DNA from: Lachnospiraceae bacterium
GTDB taxonomy: Bacteria; Bacillota; Clostridia; Lachnospirales; Lachnospiraceae
NCBI GenBank assembly: GCA_024403235.1
Contig: JAKSSF010000020.1
Coordinates: forward strand, 1-40,258
DNA: 40,258 bases
Reading direction: 5' to 3'
The first letter of the stretch is position 1. Every line of letters starts with the position of its first letter. Both the position numbers and the translations under genes were made by a program. Positions 24,470 through 33,538 of this stretch are shown in pieces. Below the pieces are notes generated by a model. That model had not been told where the DNA came from and made no database searches. It saw only the letters and a list, made by a program, of their open reading frames with translations.

Positions 24470-26314
24470 ATGAAAAAAAGAGGTTTCAAAGAACATTTTA
24501 GATATTGGTTTGACAATATTATGTCAAAGGGGACGGGTGCCATGCTTGCGGCCCTGGCCATAGCGGTTTTGGGACTGACACTGATTATATCCTTGATTAT
24601 CTTTCTCGGAGGATTAGGGGAAGGAAGCCTGGGTTATACTTTCTGGGATGTCCTGTCTACAACTATCAATGCATGGATGCCTTCATCCGGGGACGGCGAT
24701 GCCGCCTATGTAGTGCTGGTGGCAATAAGCGCCATAGTAGGTGTGCTCGTTACCAGCATCCTCATCGGCATCATAAGCAGTGCGGTGGAGGACAAGGTGA
24801 CTGAGATGCGCCGGGGCAATTCCCTTGTGCTAGAGAATGGCCACATAGTAATACTGGGTTTTAAGCTGGGAGAATATATTCTTCTGGACCAGCTTGTGAA
24901 ATATTTTGGTAATGATAAAGCCTGCATAGTAGTGGCAGAAAGCATGGAGCGGGAAGAGATGGAGTCGGCCATAAAGGATAATTTGGATATTCCATCCAAT
25001 ATGCGAATTATTTGCAGGAATATCAATATTACAGATCCGGTAGCCTTGGAATGCTGCTCTATAGAGACAGCCTCCCTCGTTATTGTCAATCCGATTGAAG
25101 ACAAGCAGACAGTCAGGACATTGATGGCTGTAGCCTCCGTTCTAGATGGTGTAGAGGGCGAACGGGCGAGAGCAGTAGGAGCGGTGGAGCTTTCAGACTA
25201 TATCATTCCGACTCACATATGCAGACAATATGGCATTACCCTACTGCATACAGATGACATGCTGGCGAGGATTATCGCACACTCCTGCACCCAGCCAGGA
25301 CTTCCGGCGGCTTTTAGTGAAATATTCAGCTTTGAAGGAAGCGAGATATACATAGAAGATACAGATGTGAAATCCGGAAGTTCATTTAAGGATATCCTCT
25401 ATACTATGAAAGAGGGGGTGCCACTTGGCATATACCGGGACGATGCAACTATTTTGAATCCTGATCGCAATATGGAGCTTCTGGAAGGGGATAAGGTTAT
25501 CCTACTGGAGAAATCAAAGGGAGCCTTTCAGATAGCGGAAAAGGATTACATAGGCCATCATGATGATATCAAGGTAAATGTTCCTGAATATAAGGAGCAG
25601 GACAAGAAGGTTCTGATAATCGGATCCAATCGCAAGCTGCGCATCATCATGCAGGAACTGCCATCTAATGTCACAGATATCTTTCTCGTTAAATCCAGTG
25701 AGAAGGGATATGAAGATATGTGCAGGAAGCTGCGCCCAAATACCAATATCATTGTATATGAAGAGGATTTGTTTGAAGAACCTGAGCTGCTTTTGAAACT
25801 GACTGAAGGTGTGGATCATGTCATAGTACTTAATAATTATCATCTTGATGAGGAAATCTCCGATACGAGGAATATGCTGACGATATTCAAACTGAGAGAA
25901 ATCAGAAGCAAAAAAGGATCTTCTTTTACTATCACATCTGAAATGCGACGAGAAGATAGCAGAAGCCTGATTTTGGGGGATGATCTTGTTGACTTTGTTA
26001 TTTCCACAGATATGTCCGACATGGTGCTGGCCCAGGTAGCCCTGAATCCCAAGCTTCAAGATACTTTCAACGAGCTATTGTCTAACGACGGAAGCGAGTT
26101 CCTTTTAAGGGATGCGGACTTTGCTGAGAACTGTATCGGCATTTCCCGTACTGTAGCTTGGTTTCGTCGTATTCTTATACATAAGGGATGTATACTGCTC
26201 GGGTATATATCAAATGAGTCAGGACATAGTGAGACTTTCATCAATCCAGCTCTCTCGGAAGAGATTACATTAAAGCCAAATGATAAGCTGATTGTAATCG
26301 GCAGAAAGAATTGA
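24470..26314 (+). CDS. CASTOR/POLLUX-like ion channel protein with RCK/TrkA-N domains
   Basis: A 614-residue protein with two strong membrane helices (about 22-48 and 78-106) enclosing a pore-like segment (Y-T-F-W-D-V-L-S-T-T-I-N-A-W-M-P), then two tandem RCK-type Rossmann domains (about 120-345 and 380-614; N-G-H-I-V-I-L-G-F-K-L-G-E-Y starts the first, K-V-L-I-I-G-S-N-R-K-L the second). This is the layout of the plant CASTOR/POLLUX (DMI1) channels and their bacterial relatives, which gate cations by cytosolic ligand. The bacterial substrate is unknown. An AGGG-rich ribosome site is a few nt before the ATG. Its base composition appears less AT-rich than that of its neighbours, which may reflect a different history. 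Confidence 0.85.
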   Translation: MKKRGFKEHFRYWFDNIMSKGTGAMLAALAIAVLGLTLIISLIIFLGGLGEGSLGYTFWDVLSTTINAWMPSSGDGDAAYVVLVAISAIVGVLVTSILIGIISSAVEDKVTEMRRGNSLVLENGHIVILGFKLGEYILLDQLVKYFGNDKACIVVAESMEREEMESAIKDNLDIPSNMRIICRNINITDPVALECCSIETASLVIVNPIEDKQTVRTLMAVASVLDGVEGERARAVGAVELSDYIIPTHICRQYGITLLHTDDMLARIIAHSCTQPGLPAAFSEIFSFEGSEIYIEDTDVKSGSSFKDILYTMKEGVPLGIYRDDATILNPDRNMELLEGDKVILLEKSKGAFQIAEKDYIGHHDDIKVNVPEYKEQDKKVLIIGSNRKLRIIMQELPSNVTDIFLVKSSEKGYEDMCRKLRPNTNIIVYEEDLFEEPELLLKLTEGVDHVIVLNNYHLDEEISDTRNMLTIFKLREIRSKKGSSFTITSEMRREDSRSLILGDDLVDFVISTDMSDMVLAQVALNPKLQDTFNELLSNDGSEFLLRDADFAENCIGISRTVAWFRRILIHKGCILLGYISNESGHSETFINPALSEEITLKPNDKLIVIGRKN

Positions 26315-26348
26315 GATATGATGTTTTTGCTGAGAAGGAAATATTGGT

Positions 26349-28043
26349 ATGAAAAAGATATCTATTTTTGTAATTTTATGTGTCCTTATATTATGTGTAA
26401 GTGGATGTGGCAAGACTTCGGGTCTTTCCGAGATAAATACTGCAGGAGAAGAAAAAGTCGAAGAAACAACCATTTTAGAATCTGATAGGGCGGTGGATGT
26501 GTGCGATGAAAGTGCAGGAGATGAGGCTTCTCTATTGGATGTATATATAAAAAGCAATTATGAGAAAAGCTGTCCTGAGGAAATTGCGTATTTTACAGCT
26601 GTTGTAACTACAAGTTATCCAAAGATTACACTGGGGCATGAAGATGCAAAAAAATATCCAAAGCTACAGGATGCCCTTACAGAGTATTCCAGAAAATGGG
26701 AAAAGGTATTACAGGATTACAAGGCATATCTTTATGAGCGGGCAGTAGAAGAAGTTTTCAACAGAGGATTTTCAAGCTTTACGAATGATGACTACGATAA
26801 GTTTACCCAGGCAGAACTACACCCTATTGAATATAATAGTGAGACAGCAGCTCTTATTATGCGTGCAGACAGCAAGATTTTTTCAGCCCGGACTACTGAC
26901 TACACCTTTATTCCAAATGAGATAGTTAAGACTCAGTATTATGGAACTAATTTTGACCCCAAAACCGGAGAGAGTCTTTCCATTTATGATGTAATTCGTG
27001 ATCCCGAACCTATAAAAGACATATTAAGAGAAGAACTTGCAAAAATTCTGATGGATCAGATTGATGATAGCCAAGGTTATGCGGGAAGTTATATGGGGAA
27101 TATGGAATTAGAGGATTTACCTTTTACTATTTCCTATGACAGACTGTATTTTTATCTGAATAATGTACTAGAAGATGATGCCTATTTCGTAGATATTATT
27201 TTTAGTGATCTTGAGGGGAATATTAAACCCGAATATATCACACAGGAAGAGAGATTTATGTTGCCCTTTACCGGGGAAATGGCTACTCATTTTTTTGACG
27301 GGGATAAAGAAATATATGTAGACTTTTACGAAGACCTATATCAGGATGAGGAAATCTTTAGATATAACGGATACACATTATCCTGTAATGGGTCGCAGGT
27401 CAAAGTCGAAGGGGGATATGACAATGTTGTTCCTTTTTTAATAAAATTGAAACCTGATGAATACTATGTGTATATGGAACGACGGCTGGATGACTACTTA
27501 AAGAAGGATAAAGATAACTATGCATGGGCAGATATTTTCTATATAGGGGACGGAAGCAAGCTTGTTTATCTTGGCGAACATTTTATGTGTTTAGGGGGAA
27601 GTTTTTTTGGAGAGGAATTATACGAAAGCGTTACACAAGATCCTTTTAGACTAAAGCTATATAATCCCACTGCAAATTTTGGAACCTTTGATGGGTACAG
27701 ATATTATCATTTAGATAAAAACGGCATTGAGCCAGAGACAGAGTATTATTTCTTTGATCAAAATGATCCCCGTCAAGTCTATACATCCCTCATTGATTTT
27801 CATTCTGATATTATAGATGAAAACGGAGATATTCTTGAAGAGGATGCTCTTATTCCTGCGGGTACTGAATTTAGATCCTATCGGGGTAGTGAAGATATAT
27901 TATTCATGGATTTTATTCTTTCAGACGGAAGAATTGCTAGGGTGATCACTGAAAGAGGACCTCACCACGAGGACTTACTAAATTTAGTTGATGCAGAGGA
28001 ACTGTTCGGAGAAGAAATATATAGTTATAGTGACAAAGAGTAA
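26349..28043 (+). CDS. lipoprotein with DUF3298/RsiV-like domain
   Basis: A 564-residue lipoprotein. The lipobox C-V-S-G-C gives C20 as lipid acceptor, followed by a low-complexity acidic linker. Residues about 60-310 resemble the DUF4163/DUF3298 unit of RsiV-type proteins: S-Y-P-K-I-T-L-G, A-L-I-M-R-A-D-S-K-I-F-S-A-R, N-F-D-P-K-T-G-E-S-L-S-I-Y-D-V-I. Unlike anti-sigma RsiV there is no cytoplasmic anti-sigma region, so it is a wholly extracytoplasmic protein. The C-terminal half (about 330-564) is unassigned, rich in Tyr, Asp and Glu. It starts 34 nt after the channel gene, so the two may be one transcript, and ends at a bidirectional terminator. Confidence 0.78.
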   Translation: MKKISIFVILCVLILCVSGCGKTSGLSEINTAGEEKVEETTILESDRAVDVCDESAGDEASLLDVYIKSNYEKSCPEEIAYFTAVVTTSYPKITLGHEDAKKYPKLQDALTEYSRKWEKVLQDYKAYLYERAVEEVFNRGFSSFTNDDYDKFTQAELHPIEYNSETAALIMRADSKIFSARTTDYTFIPNEIVKTQYYGTNFDPKTGESLSIYDVIRDPEPIKDILREELAKILMDQIDDSQGYAGSYMGNMELEDLPFTISYDRLYFYLNNVLEDDAYFVDIIFSDLEGNIKPEYITQEERFMLPFTGEMATHFFDGDKEIYVDFYEDLYQDEEIFRYNGYTLSCNGSQVKVEGGYDNVVPFLIKLKPDEYYVYMERRLDDYLKKDKDNYAWADIFYIGDGSKLVYLGEHFMCLGGSFFGEELYESVTQDPFRLKLYNPTANFGTFDGYRYYHLDKNGIEPETEYYFFDQNDPRQVYTSLIDFHSDIIDENGDILEEDALIPAGTEFRSYRGSEDILFMDFILSDGRIARVITERGPHHEDLLNLVDAEELFGEEIYSYSDKE

Positions 28044-28127
28044 ACCAAGGAATGCATGGAGGCTTTGATGGAAAGTGTATTTTTATGCTTCGCACACTTC
28101 ATAGCAATAGAGATGGATATTCAAAAA

Positions 28128-28159
28128 ATGAGAGGCTAAAAAGCCTCTCATAATTTTTT
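28128..28159. terminator. bidirectional terminator between convergent genes
   Basis: ATGAGAGGCT-AAAA-AGCCTCTCAT with an A-run before and a seven-T run after. It serves both the DUF3298-like lipoprotein (plus) and amtB (minus). The core hairpin is identical to that at 9281-9302. Confidence 0.92.
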
Positions 28160-28166
28160 TATAGAA

Positions 28167-29921
28167 TTATTCCACATCCTGCAGTGCTGCAAAATCTTCT
28201 TCACCGGTACGAACTTTAACAACCTTGGAAACATTGTAGACAAAGATTTTACCATCACCGATGTGTCCGGTGTAAAGCGCTTTTTTAGCAGCCTCTACTA
28301 CATCCTTTACAGGAATCTTAGAAACAACCACTTCCAGCTTAACCTTAGGAAGTAAAGTAGCATCCATTTCTACACCACGATATCTGTCACCGGAACCCTT
28401 TTGAATACCACAACCCATAACCTGGGTAACAGTGATGCCGGTTACACCTAAATCGTTCATGGCTTTTTTCAATCGATCGAATCTCTCTAATTTTGCAAGA
28501 ATAACAACCTTATACATGCCGGTAGAAGGTTCTACAGAAGGAACCGGAGTAGCCGGAACAGAAGCATCTTTCATATACTGTGGAGCGCTTTCGTATTCTG
28601 CAACACCCAAGTCTGTGTTTTCATTGACATCCATTGTCATTGCCACATCTACAATAGAGAATCCGGAATAAGAAGTAGCAAGACCGTGTTCTGTTTTATC
28701 CAAACCTATGATTTCTTCTTCTGCAGAAGCACGAAGACCAAAGGTTGCTTTGATGAATAGGAAGGTTAAAGTAATGGTTACTGCTGTCCAGGCTGCAACG
28801 CTGAAAAATCCTACAAATTGCAAACCTAACTGCGTAAATCCACCGCCGTAAAATAAGCCTTCCTGAATACCTGCATTTTCAAAAGCAGGGGATGAGCTGG
28901 TAGCAAATAAACCAACGGCCAATGTACCCCAAATACCATTTAGCATATGTACCGCAACTGCACCAACGGGGTCATCAATATGCAGCTTGTAATCCAAAAA
29001 CCAAACGCCAAAGCAAACCAATAAACCGGATACTAAACCGATGATGGCAGCACCGAAACAGTCTGTTACATCACAAGGTGCAGTAATGGCAACCAGACCT
29101 GCAAGGGAAGCGTTGAGGCACATAGAAACATCAGGCTTTCCGTATTTAATCCAAGTAAATACCATACAAGTAACGGTAGCAATCGCAGGCGCAACAGTGG
29201 TGGTTAAGAAAATCGTGCCAAGTTCTGCAACATTGGTGGCAGCAGCACCGTTAAATCCATACCAGCCAAACCAAAGAATGAAACAACCCAAACAACCAAG
29301 AGGAAGGTTATGTCCGGGGAAGGCATTGACTTTTACAACCTTACCATTTTTGTCTTTGGAAAATTTACCAATACGGGGACCTAAAATATAGGCACCGATT
29401 AAAGCAGAAATACCACCTACCATATGGATAGCAGTAGAACCGGCATAATCATGAAAGCCCATTTGTGCCAAGAAACCACCGCCCCAAATCCAGTGAGCCT
29501 CAATAGGATAAATAACAGCCGATATTATACCGGAATAAATACAGTAGGATAAAAATTTGGTTCGTTCAGCCATAGCACCGGATACGATAGTCGCTGTGGT
29601 AGCACAGAATACCATATTAAAAACGAAGCCAGACCAGTCGAAGTTTGCATAGTTGGAAAAAATGTCAAAGCCCGGTCTGCCGATAATTCCGGCTACATCT
29701 TCTCCCAACAAAAGGCTAAAGCCAATCAAAATAAAGACAACTGTTCCGATACAAAAATCCATGAGATTTTTCATCAAAATGTTACCAGCGTTTTTTGCTC
29801 TGGTAAAACCTGTTTCTACCATTGCAAATCCGGCCTGCATCCAAAATACCAAAGCAGCACCAATGAGAAACCAAACGCCAAAGATTTCTCCGTTCATCAT
29901 GTCCAGAATTTCTTGTGTCAT
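28167..29921 (-). CDS. ammonium transporter AmtB fused to a PII (GlnK) domain
   Basis: A 584-residue fusion. Residues 1-410 form an 11-helix ammonium channel with both twin-histidine motifs (S-T-A-I-H-M-V-G-G and A-V-A-V-H-M-L-N-G-I-W-G). A linker (about 410-468) with Pro/Ser and V-A-E-Y-E-S-A leads to a complete PII domain (469-584): M-Y-K-V-V-I-L-A-K, a T-loop with Q-K-G-S-G-D-R-Y514-R-G, and K-V-K-L-E-V-V-V. Y514 is the usual uridylylation position. In most bacteria AmtB and GlnK are separate and GlnK plugs the channel under nitrogen plenty; here the inhibitor is tethered. GGAGGAG lies 7 nt before the ATG. A hairpin with two alternative partners occupies its leader. Confidence 0.95.
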   Translation of the reverse strand: MTQEILDMMNGEIFGVWFLIGAALVFWMQAGFAMVETGFTRAKNAGNILMKNLMDFCIGTVVFILIGFSLLLGEDVAGIIGRPGFDIFSNYANFDWSGFVFNMVFCATTATIVSGAMAERTKFLSYCIYSGIISAVIYPIEAHWIWGGGFLAQMGFHDYAGSTAIHMVGGISALIGAYILGPRIGKFSKDKNGKVVKVNAFPGHNLPLGCLGCFILWFGWYGFNGAAATNVAELGTIFLTTTVAPAIATVTCMVFTWIKYGKPDVSMCLNASLAGLVAITAPCDVTDCFGAAIIGLVSGLLVCFGVWFLDYKLHIDDPVGAVAVHMLNGIWGTLAVGLFATSSSPAFENAGIQEGLFYGGGFTQLGLQFVGFFSVAAWTAVTITLTFLFIKATFGLRASAEEEIIGLDKTEHGLATSYSGFSIVDVAMTMDVNENTDLGVAEYESAPQYMKDASVPATPVPSVEPSTGMYKVVILAKLERFDRLKKAMNDLGVTGITVTQVMGCGIQKGSGDRYRGVEMDATLLPKVKLEVVVSKIPVKDVVEAAKKALYTGHIGDGKIFVYNVSKVVKVRTGEEDFAALQDVE

Positions 29922-29964
29922 AATATTCTCCTCCTTTGAATTTGCGACTTATTTCCCAACATAA

Positions 29965-30001
29965 AAAAACGGTGCAGGGTATGCACCATTGCACCGTTTT
30001 T
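29965..30001 (-). promoter_or_regulatory. leader hairpin of amtB (possible attenuator)
   Basis: On the minus strand AAAAACGGTGCA pairs with TGCACCGTTTTT (12 bp), which ends in a T-run, so it is intrinsic-terminator-like, yet it lies about 43 nt before the amtB start. The hexamer GGTGCA occurs twice on that strand (30001-side and loop side) and either copy can pair with TGCACC. A possible promoter (TTGTAG, 16 nt, TATAAA) lies just upstream, which would place the hairpin in the amtB leader. Confidence 0.5.
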
Positions 30002-30023
30002 AACTATTAATTTTATAGGAAAT

Positions 30024-30053
30024 AAAAAAGGCACTACAAAATGTAGCGCCTTT
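30024..30053 (-). terminator. terminator of the ECF operon
   Basis: On the minus strand AAAGGCGCTACA-TTT-TGTAGTGCCTTT (one G-T pair in the stem) followed by a long T-run, 49 nt after the EcfT stop. It separates the ECF genes from amtB. Confidence 0.85.
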
Positions 30054-30101
30054 GCCTCTTCGAGTACTTAATTTAACACCATATGTATATTTTGTCAACT
30101 C

Positions 30102-30932
30102 TTACAAAAACGGATTATAAAATCTACTTCCATCCGCGTAGGTAATTCCTAAAGCAACCACCATAAACAAAATAGATACAATTAAAACAATATAATCATT
30201 TCTTTGTAATTTTCTTGCCATATACCAGGTACGCTTTTTGTGTTTACCAAAGCCTCTAAGCTCCATGGCATTACTGATGGTATCGATTCGTCCCATACTG
30301 GTGAAAACCAAAGGGAAGATAATGGCAGCAGTATGTTTGATTCTGTCCATAAATTTACCTTTGTCGGACATTTCAATACCACGAGCCATCTGGGCATTTT
30401 TGATTTTTCGGAAATCGTCCTGTACATCCGGAATGTATCGAAGTGCCAGGGATATGGAGTAGCCAATATTGTAGCTGATACCGATACGATTTAAGGACGC
30501 CGCAAATTCCGAAGGATTGGTAGTGACGATAAATATAAAAACAGAAGGTACAATGGTAAAGTATTTCAAAATAATATTCAGTTCATAAAACAACTGCTCT
30601 ATTGTAACCACATAACGGGAAGTGAGGGTAAAAATAGGAGTACTGCTGCCGTAAATAATACTTCCCTGGTTGGGTGAAAACAGAAAAATCGCAATCACAT
30701 TGATACAAAGGAAGAATAAGATAAACTTAAAAACAGTACCTACCTGATCCCATCGTGTTTTGGAAACCTTAAAAATGATTAAACTTAATACCAGCATAAG
30801 TGCCAAAATGCGAGTATCATAAGTCATCATACTGGTAATGGACCAGCATAGGAAAAATACCAACTTGGTAACACCACATAAAGCATCAATCCAGGTATCC
30901 TTTTTTTCATAAGTCAAAAGTTTTGTTCCCAT
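30102..30932 (-). CDS. ecfT: ECF transporter T component (EcfT)
   Basis: A 276-residue membrane protein with about five or six hydrophobic helices and the two coupling-helix motifs of EcfT proteins, A-Q-M-A-R-G-I-E and A-M-E-L-R-G-F-G, which dock into the ATPase dimer. It joins the S component to the ATPases in an energy-coupling-factor importer. Its start overlaps the stop of the duplicated ATPase gene by one base (30932), implying coupled translation. With the adjacent S component it forms a dedicated three-gene system (group I ECF). Confidence 0.93.
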   Translation of the reverse strand: MGTKLLTYEKKDTWIDALCGVTKLVFFLCWSITSMMTYDTRILALMLVLSLIIFKVSKTRWDQVGTVFKFILFFLCINVIAIFLFSPNQGSIIYGSSTPIFTLTSRYVVTIEQLFYELNIILKYFTIVPSVFIFIVTTNPSEFAASLNRIGISYNIGYSISLALRYIPDVQDDFRKIKNAQMARGIEMSDKGKFMDRIKHTAAIIFPLVFTSMGRIDTISNAMELRGFGKHKKRTWYMARKLQRNDYIVLIVSILFMVVALGITYADGSRFYNPFL

Positions 30933-32632
30933 TATCTAAGCCCCCTTTCGTAAGAAATAAATCTGTCTACAAAAGCAGGCGGATCAGAAATGTCACAACC
31001 AATAGCCATATCGTAAAGAGAAGTCTTTTTCAAATAGGCTTTTTCCGTCAAGGCTTCGTCTGTCAAAATGGCAGCAGGCGTATTGATGGAAAGCATTTGA
31101 CCATCTGCAATGACAATGGTGCGATTGGTGTATTCTAACATCAAATGCATATCATGGGTAATCATAATAATGGTGATACCTTTTTCTTCATGTATCTGCT
31201 TCAAAAATTCCATGATTTCTGTATAGTGCTTATAATCCTGTCCGGCAGTAGGCTCGTCCAAAATTAAAATTTCCGGCTCCATAACTAATATAGAAGCAAT
31301 GGTAACTCGTTTTTTCTGACCAAAGCTTAAGGCAGAGATTGGCCAATTACGGAAAGGATAAAGGCCACAGATTTTTAAGGTATTATTTACTCGTCTTTCG
31401 ATTTCTTCCTGAGAAACGCCTCGAACAGTAAGCCCCAAAGCCACTTCTTCAAAAATCATAGTTTTGGAAATCATCTGGTTGGGATTTTGCATAACCAAAC
31501 CGATTCTTTCTCCACGCTCCTTAATAGAAAGAGGCGCAATGTCATCCCCATTTAGATAAATATTTCCGGCAGTTGGTTTGATAAAGCCACAAATCAAATT
31601 GGAAAGAGTGGTTTTGCCGGCACCATTTTTTCCCGCAATGGCAACCATTTCTCCCTGATAGATAGAGAAGTCTATATCGGAAAGAATAGGTTTTCCCTCT
31701 ATATAAGAAAAGTCTACATGTTCTACCTTTAATACTTCTTTATGGGAAGTGGTAGGAGTGGGAATTTCTACCTTAGAAAACCAATTTTGTACAGCTTCCT
31801 TGTAAGGGGTAAAATCCAGGGTATCAATATTGCCGGGCTTATCTTTTGCCTGAAGGGTACAGCCAGCATGCTTTAAGGCGGTTACATATAAGGGCTCTCT
31901 GATGCCGTGGGTTTCCAAAATATTGGTACACATCAGTTCATCAGGGGTCATATCAGCTTGAATCTGACCGTCTGCCACCAGAATGATACGACCCATATCT
32001 CGATACAGAGCATCCTCTAAACGATGTTCAATAATCAGAATGGTTTTTTGTTCTTGCTTTTTAATTTGGTCAATCAATGCAATAGCTCTTTTTCCCGTAG
32101 CAGGATCCAGATTGGCAAGGGGCTCGTCGAACAAAAGAATTTCTTCATCTCCTACCATAACCCCTGCCATAGAAACGCGTTGCTTTTGTCCACCGGACAT
32201 TTCGGAAGGGGCATGCTGCAAAAGAGAAGTAATCTCTACTGTTTCTGCTACCTGGCTGACACGCTCTTTCATCACATCCTGGGGAATCAAATTATTTTCC
32301 AAAGCAAAGGCGATATCTTCTGCAACCGTAAGACCAATAAACTGACCATCCGTATCCTGCAATACTGTACCAACGATTTTGGACAAGCCAAAAATACCAA
32401 GGGCAGCAGGGTCCTGATCCTTAATACGCAGTTCTCCTGTAATGTCTCCTTTATAGGAAAAAGGAACTAGTCCGTTAATACAATTGGACAATGTAGATTT
32501 TCCGGAGCCGGAAGGTCCTACAATCAGGATCTTTTCTCCGGGATATATTTTTAGATTAATATTTTTTAAAGTAGGCTCCATTTGAGCTCTATATTTAAAA
32601 GTAAAATCCTTAAATTCGATAATTGGATTCAT
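30932..32632 (-). CDS. ecfA: ECF transporter duplicated ATPase (EcfA-EcfA fusion)
   Basis: A 566-residue protein with two complete ABC ATPase domains. Domain 1 (about 1-240): Walker A G-P-S-G-S-G-K-S-T (37-45), signature S-G-G-Q-K-Q-R, Walker B L-L-F-D-E-P. Domain 2 (about 300-535): Walker A G-K-N-G-A-G-K-T-T, signature variant S-F-G-Q-K-K-R, Walker B L-I-L-D-E-P-T. It powers the ECF importer as an internal dimer in place of separate EcfA1 and EcfA2. The second signature reads L-S-F-G-Q rather than L-S-G-G-Q. It lies between the S and T genes; a hairpin terminator separates it from the S component. Confidence 0.94.
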   Translation of the reverse strand: MNPIIEFKDFTFKYRAQMEPTLKNINLKIYPGEKILIVGPSGSGKSTLSNCINGLVPFSYKGDITGELRIKDQDPAALGIFGLSKIVGTVLQDTDGQFIGLTVAEDIAFALENNLIPQDVMKERVSQVAETVEITSLLQHAPSEMSGGQKQRVSMAGVMVGDEEILLFDEPLANLDPATGKRAIALIDQIKKQEQKTILIIEHRLEDALYRDMGRIILVADGQIQADMTPDELMCTNILETHGIREPLYVTALKHAGCTLQAKDKPGNIDTLDFTPYKEAVQNWFSKVEIPTPTTSHKEVLKVEHVDFSYIEGKPILSDIDFSIYQGEMVAIAGKNGAGKTTLSNLICGFIKPTAGNIYLNGDDIAPLSIKERGERIGLVMQNPNQMISKTMIFEEVALGLTVRGVSQEEIERRVNNTLKICGLYPFRNWPISALSFGQKKRVTIASILVMEPEILILDEPTAGQDYKHYTEIMEFLKQIHEEKGITIIMITHDMHLMLEYTNRTIVIADGQMLSINTPAAILTDEALTEKAYLKKTSLYDMAIGCDISDPPAFVDRFISYERGLR

Positions 32633-32661
32633 TTTTAACTCCGTAAAAATAAGGTTTAGTC

Positions 32662-32691
32662 AAAAAAATCCCTCGCAGGACACGAGGGATT
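32662..32691 (-). terminator. internal terminator between S component and ATPase
   Basis: On the minus strand AATCCCTCG-N7-CGAGGGATT followed by a seven-T run, immediately after the S-component stop and 30 nt before the ATPase ATG. A partial terminator here would make more S component than ATPase/T. Confidence 0.82.
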
Positions 32692-32698
32692 CTTTTTC

Positions 32699-33250
32699 TT
32701 AGTTTTCTTTTTTCAAGCTAGAAGATCTGGCACCAATCTTAGAATAAGCAACACCCAACAGTGTACCTAAGATGGCAATAATAATAACATTTGCAACGAA
32801 AGCCAAAGCGCCTTGTGCAAATACTTTGTTTGCAGGCTCTGCATAGATTACAATATCCAATACAGGTGCAACCAATATCCAAGCAATAGCATTCGCAACT
32901 ACCTGAACGATATTAAAGGTAACGATTTGTTTTACTGCAAATCCGCCTTCGGTAATGGCATATTTTTTCACAAATAAACCAACAATTAAACCAAATACAG
33001 CATCCGGGAATACCCAGCTCCACCATACACTACCATAGAACAAAGCATCACCTAATGCATGTCCCAGGAAGCCCATGATTAAACCTACCCAGGGACCGTA
33101 AACTGCTGACATAAATGCAAGTAAAGCGGCACGAACCTGAAGCGCTGTGTTAGGTACAATTACCAAAGGAATTTGCACCTGTGTCAATACTACGAAAAGA
33201 GCAGTACCAATACCGGTTGCAACAACTCCTTTAATACCAAATTTTTTCAT
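32699..33250 (-). CDS. ECF transporter S component (UPF0397-like)
   Basis: A 183-residue substrate-binding membrane protein with about six hydrophobic segments and the motif order of UPF0397/COG4720-type S components (I-P-L-V-I-V-P-N-T-A-L-Q-V-R-A-A, G-L-I-M-G-F-L-G-H-A-L-G-D-A, W-W-S-W-V-F-P-D-A). Databases often label these riboflavin transporters, but the substrate of this clade is not settled and no FMN riboswitch is seen upstream. The frame is open to 33268, but that start would overlap the ribosome site AAAGGAG; the ATG at 33250, 10 nt after it, is preferred. A -10-like TATAAT lies about 45 nt upstream. Confidence 0.88.
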   Translation of the reverse strand: MKKFGIKGVVATGIGTALFVVLTQVQIPLVIVPNTALQVRAALLAFMSAVYGPWVGLIMGFLGHALGDALFYGSVWWSWVFPDAVFGLIVGLFVKKYAITEGGFAVKQIVTFNIVQVVANAIAWILVAPVLDIVIYAEPANKVFAQGALAFVANVIIIAILGTLLGVAYSKIGARSSSLKKEN

Positions 33251-33450
33251 TTGTGTATCTCCTTTCAAAACGGATCTTATGATTGTGTTTTTTCTATATT
33301 ATATATGGAAGAAACGCACCAAAAGTCCCCTTCAGTATACTAATTTTGGGCTAGTTCGTCAATGGGAGGGGAAATCTGCTATGGGGAAAAAATATAACTG
33401 CATTAGAGAACAATTAGAGTAAATGTGCATAATAAAGTAATTGACAAAAC

Positions 33451-33526
33451 TTATTAAAAATTATTAAAATGATTATAAGTTATTAAAACTTATTAAACAA
33501 ATCAAAATTTATTAAAGGTTATTAAA
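33451..33526 (+). repeat. phased array of six TTATTAAA boxes (29-bp period) over the ATPase promoter
   Basis: TTATTAAA occurs at 33451, 33461, 33480, 33490, 33509 and 33519: spacings 10, 19, 10, 19, 10, i.e. three box pairs repeating every 29 bp. A promoter-like TTGACA (33441-33446) and TAAAAT (33465-33470, 18-nt spacer) straddle the first pair, and the last box abuts the AGGTGG ribosome site of the ATPase. The regularity makes chance AT-richness unlikely. It looks like a multi-site operator or iteron set. Confidence 0.8.
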
Positions 33527-33538
33527 AAGGTGGCATAT

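Noticed and set aside
33251-33440. Riboswitch upstream of the ECF S component
   Set aside because: The leader between the -10-like box and the start is under 60 nt and has no FMN-, TPP- or other recognisable riboswitch core.
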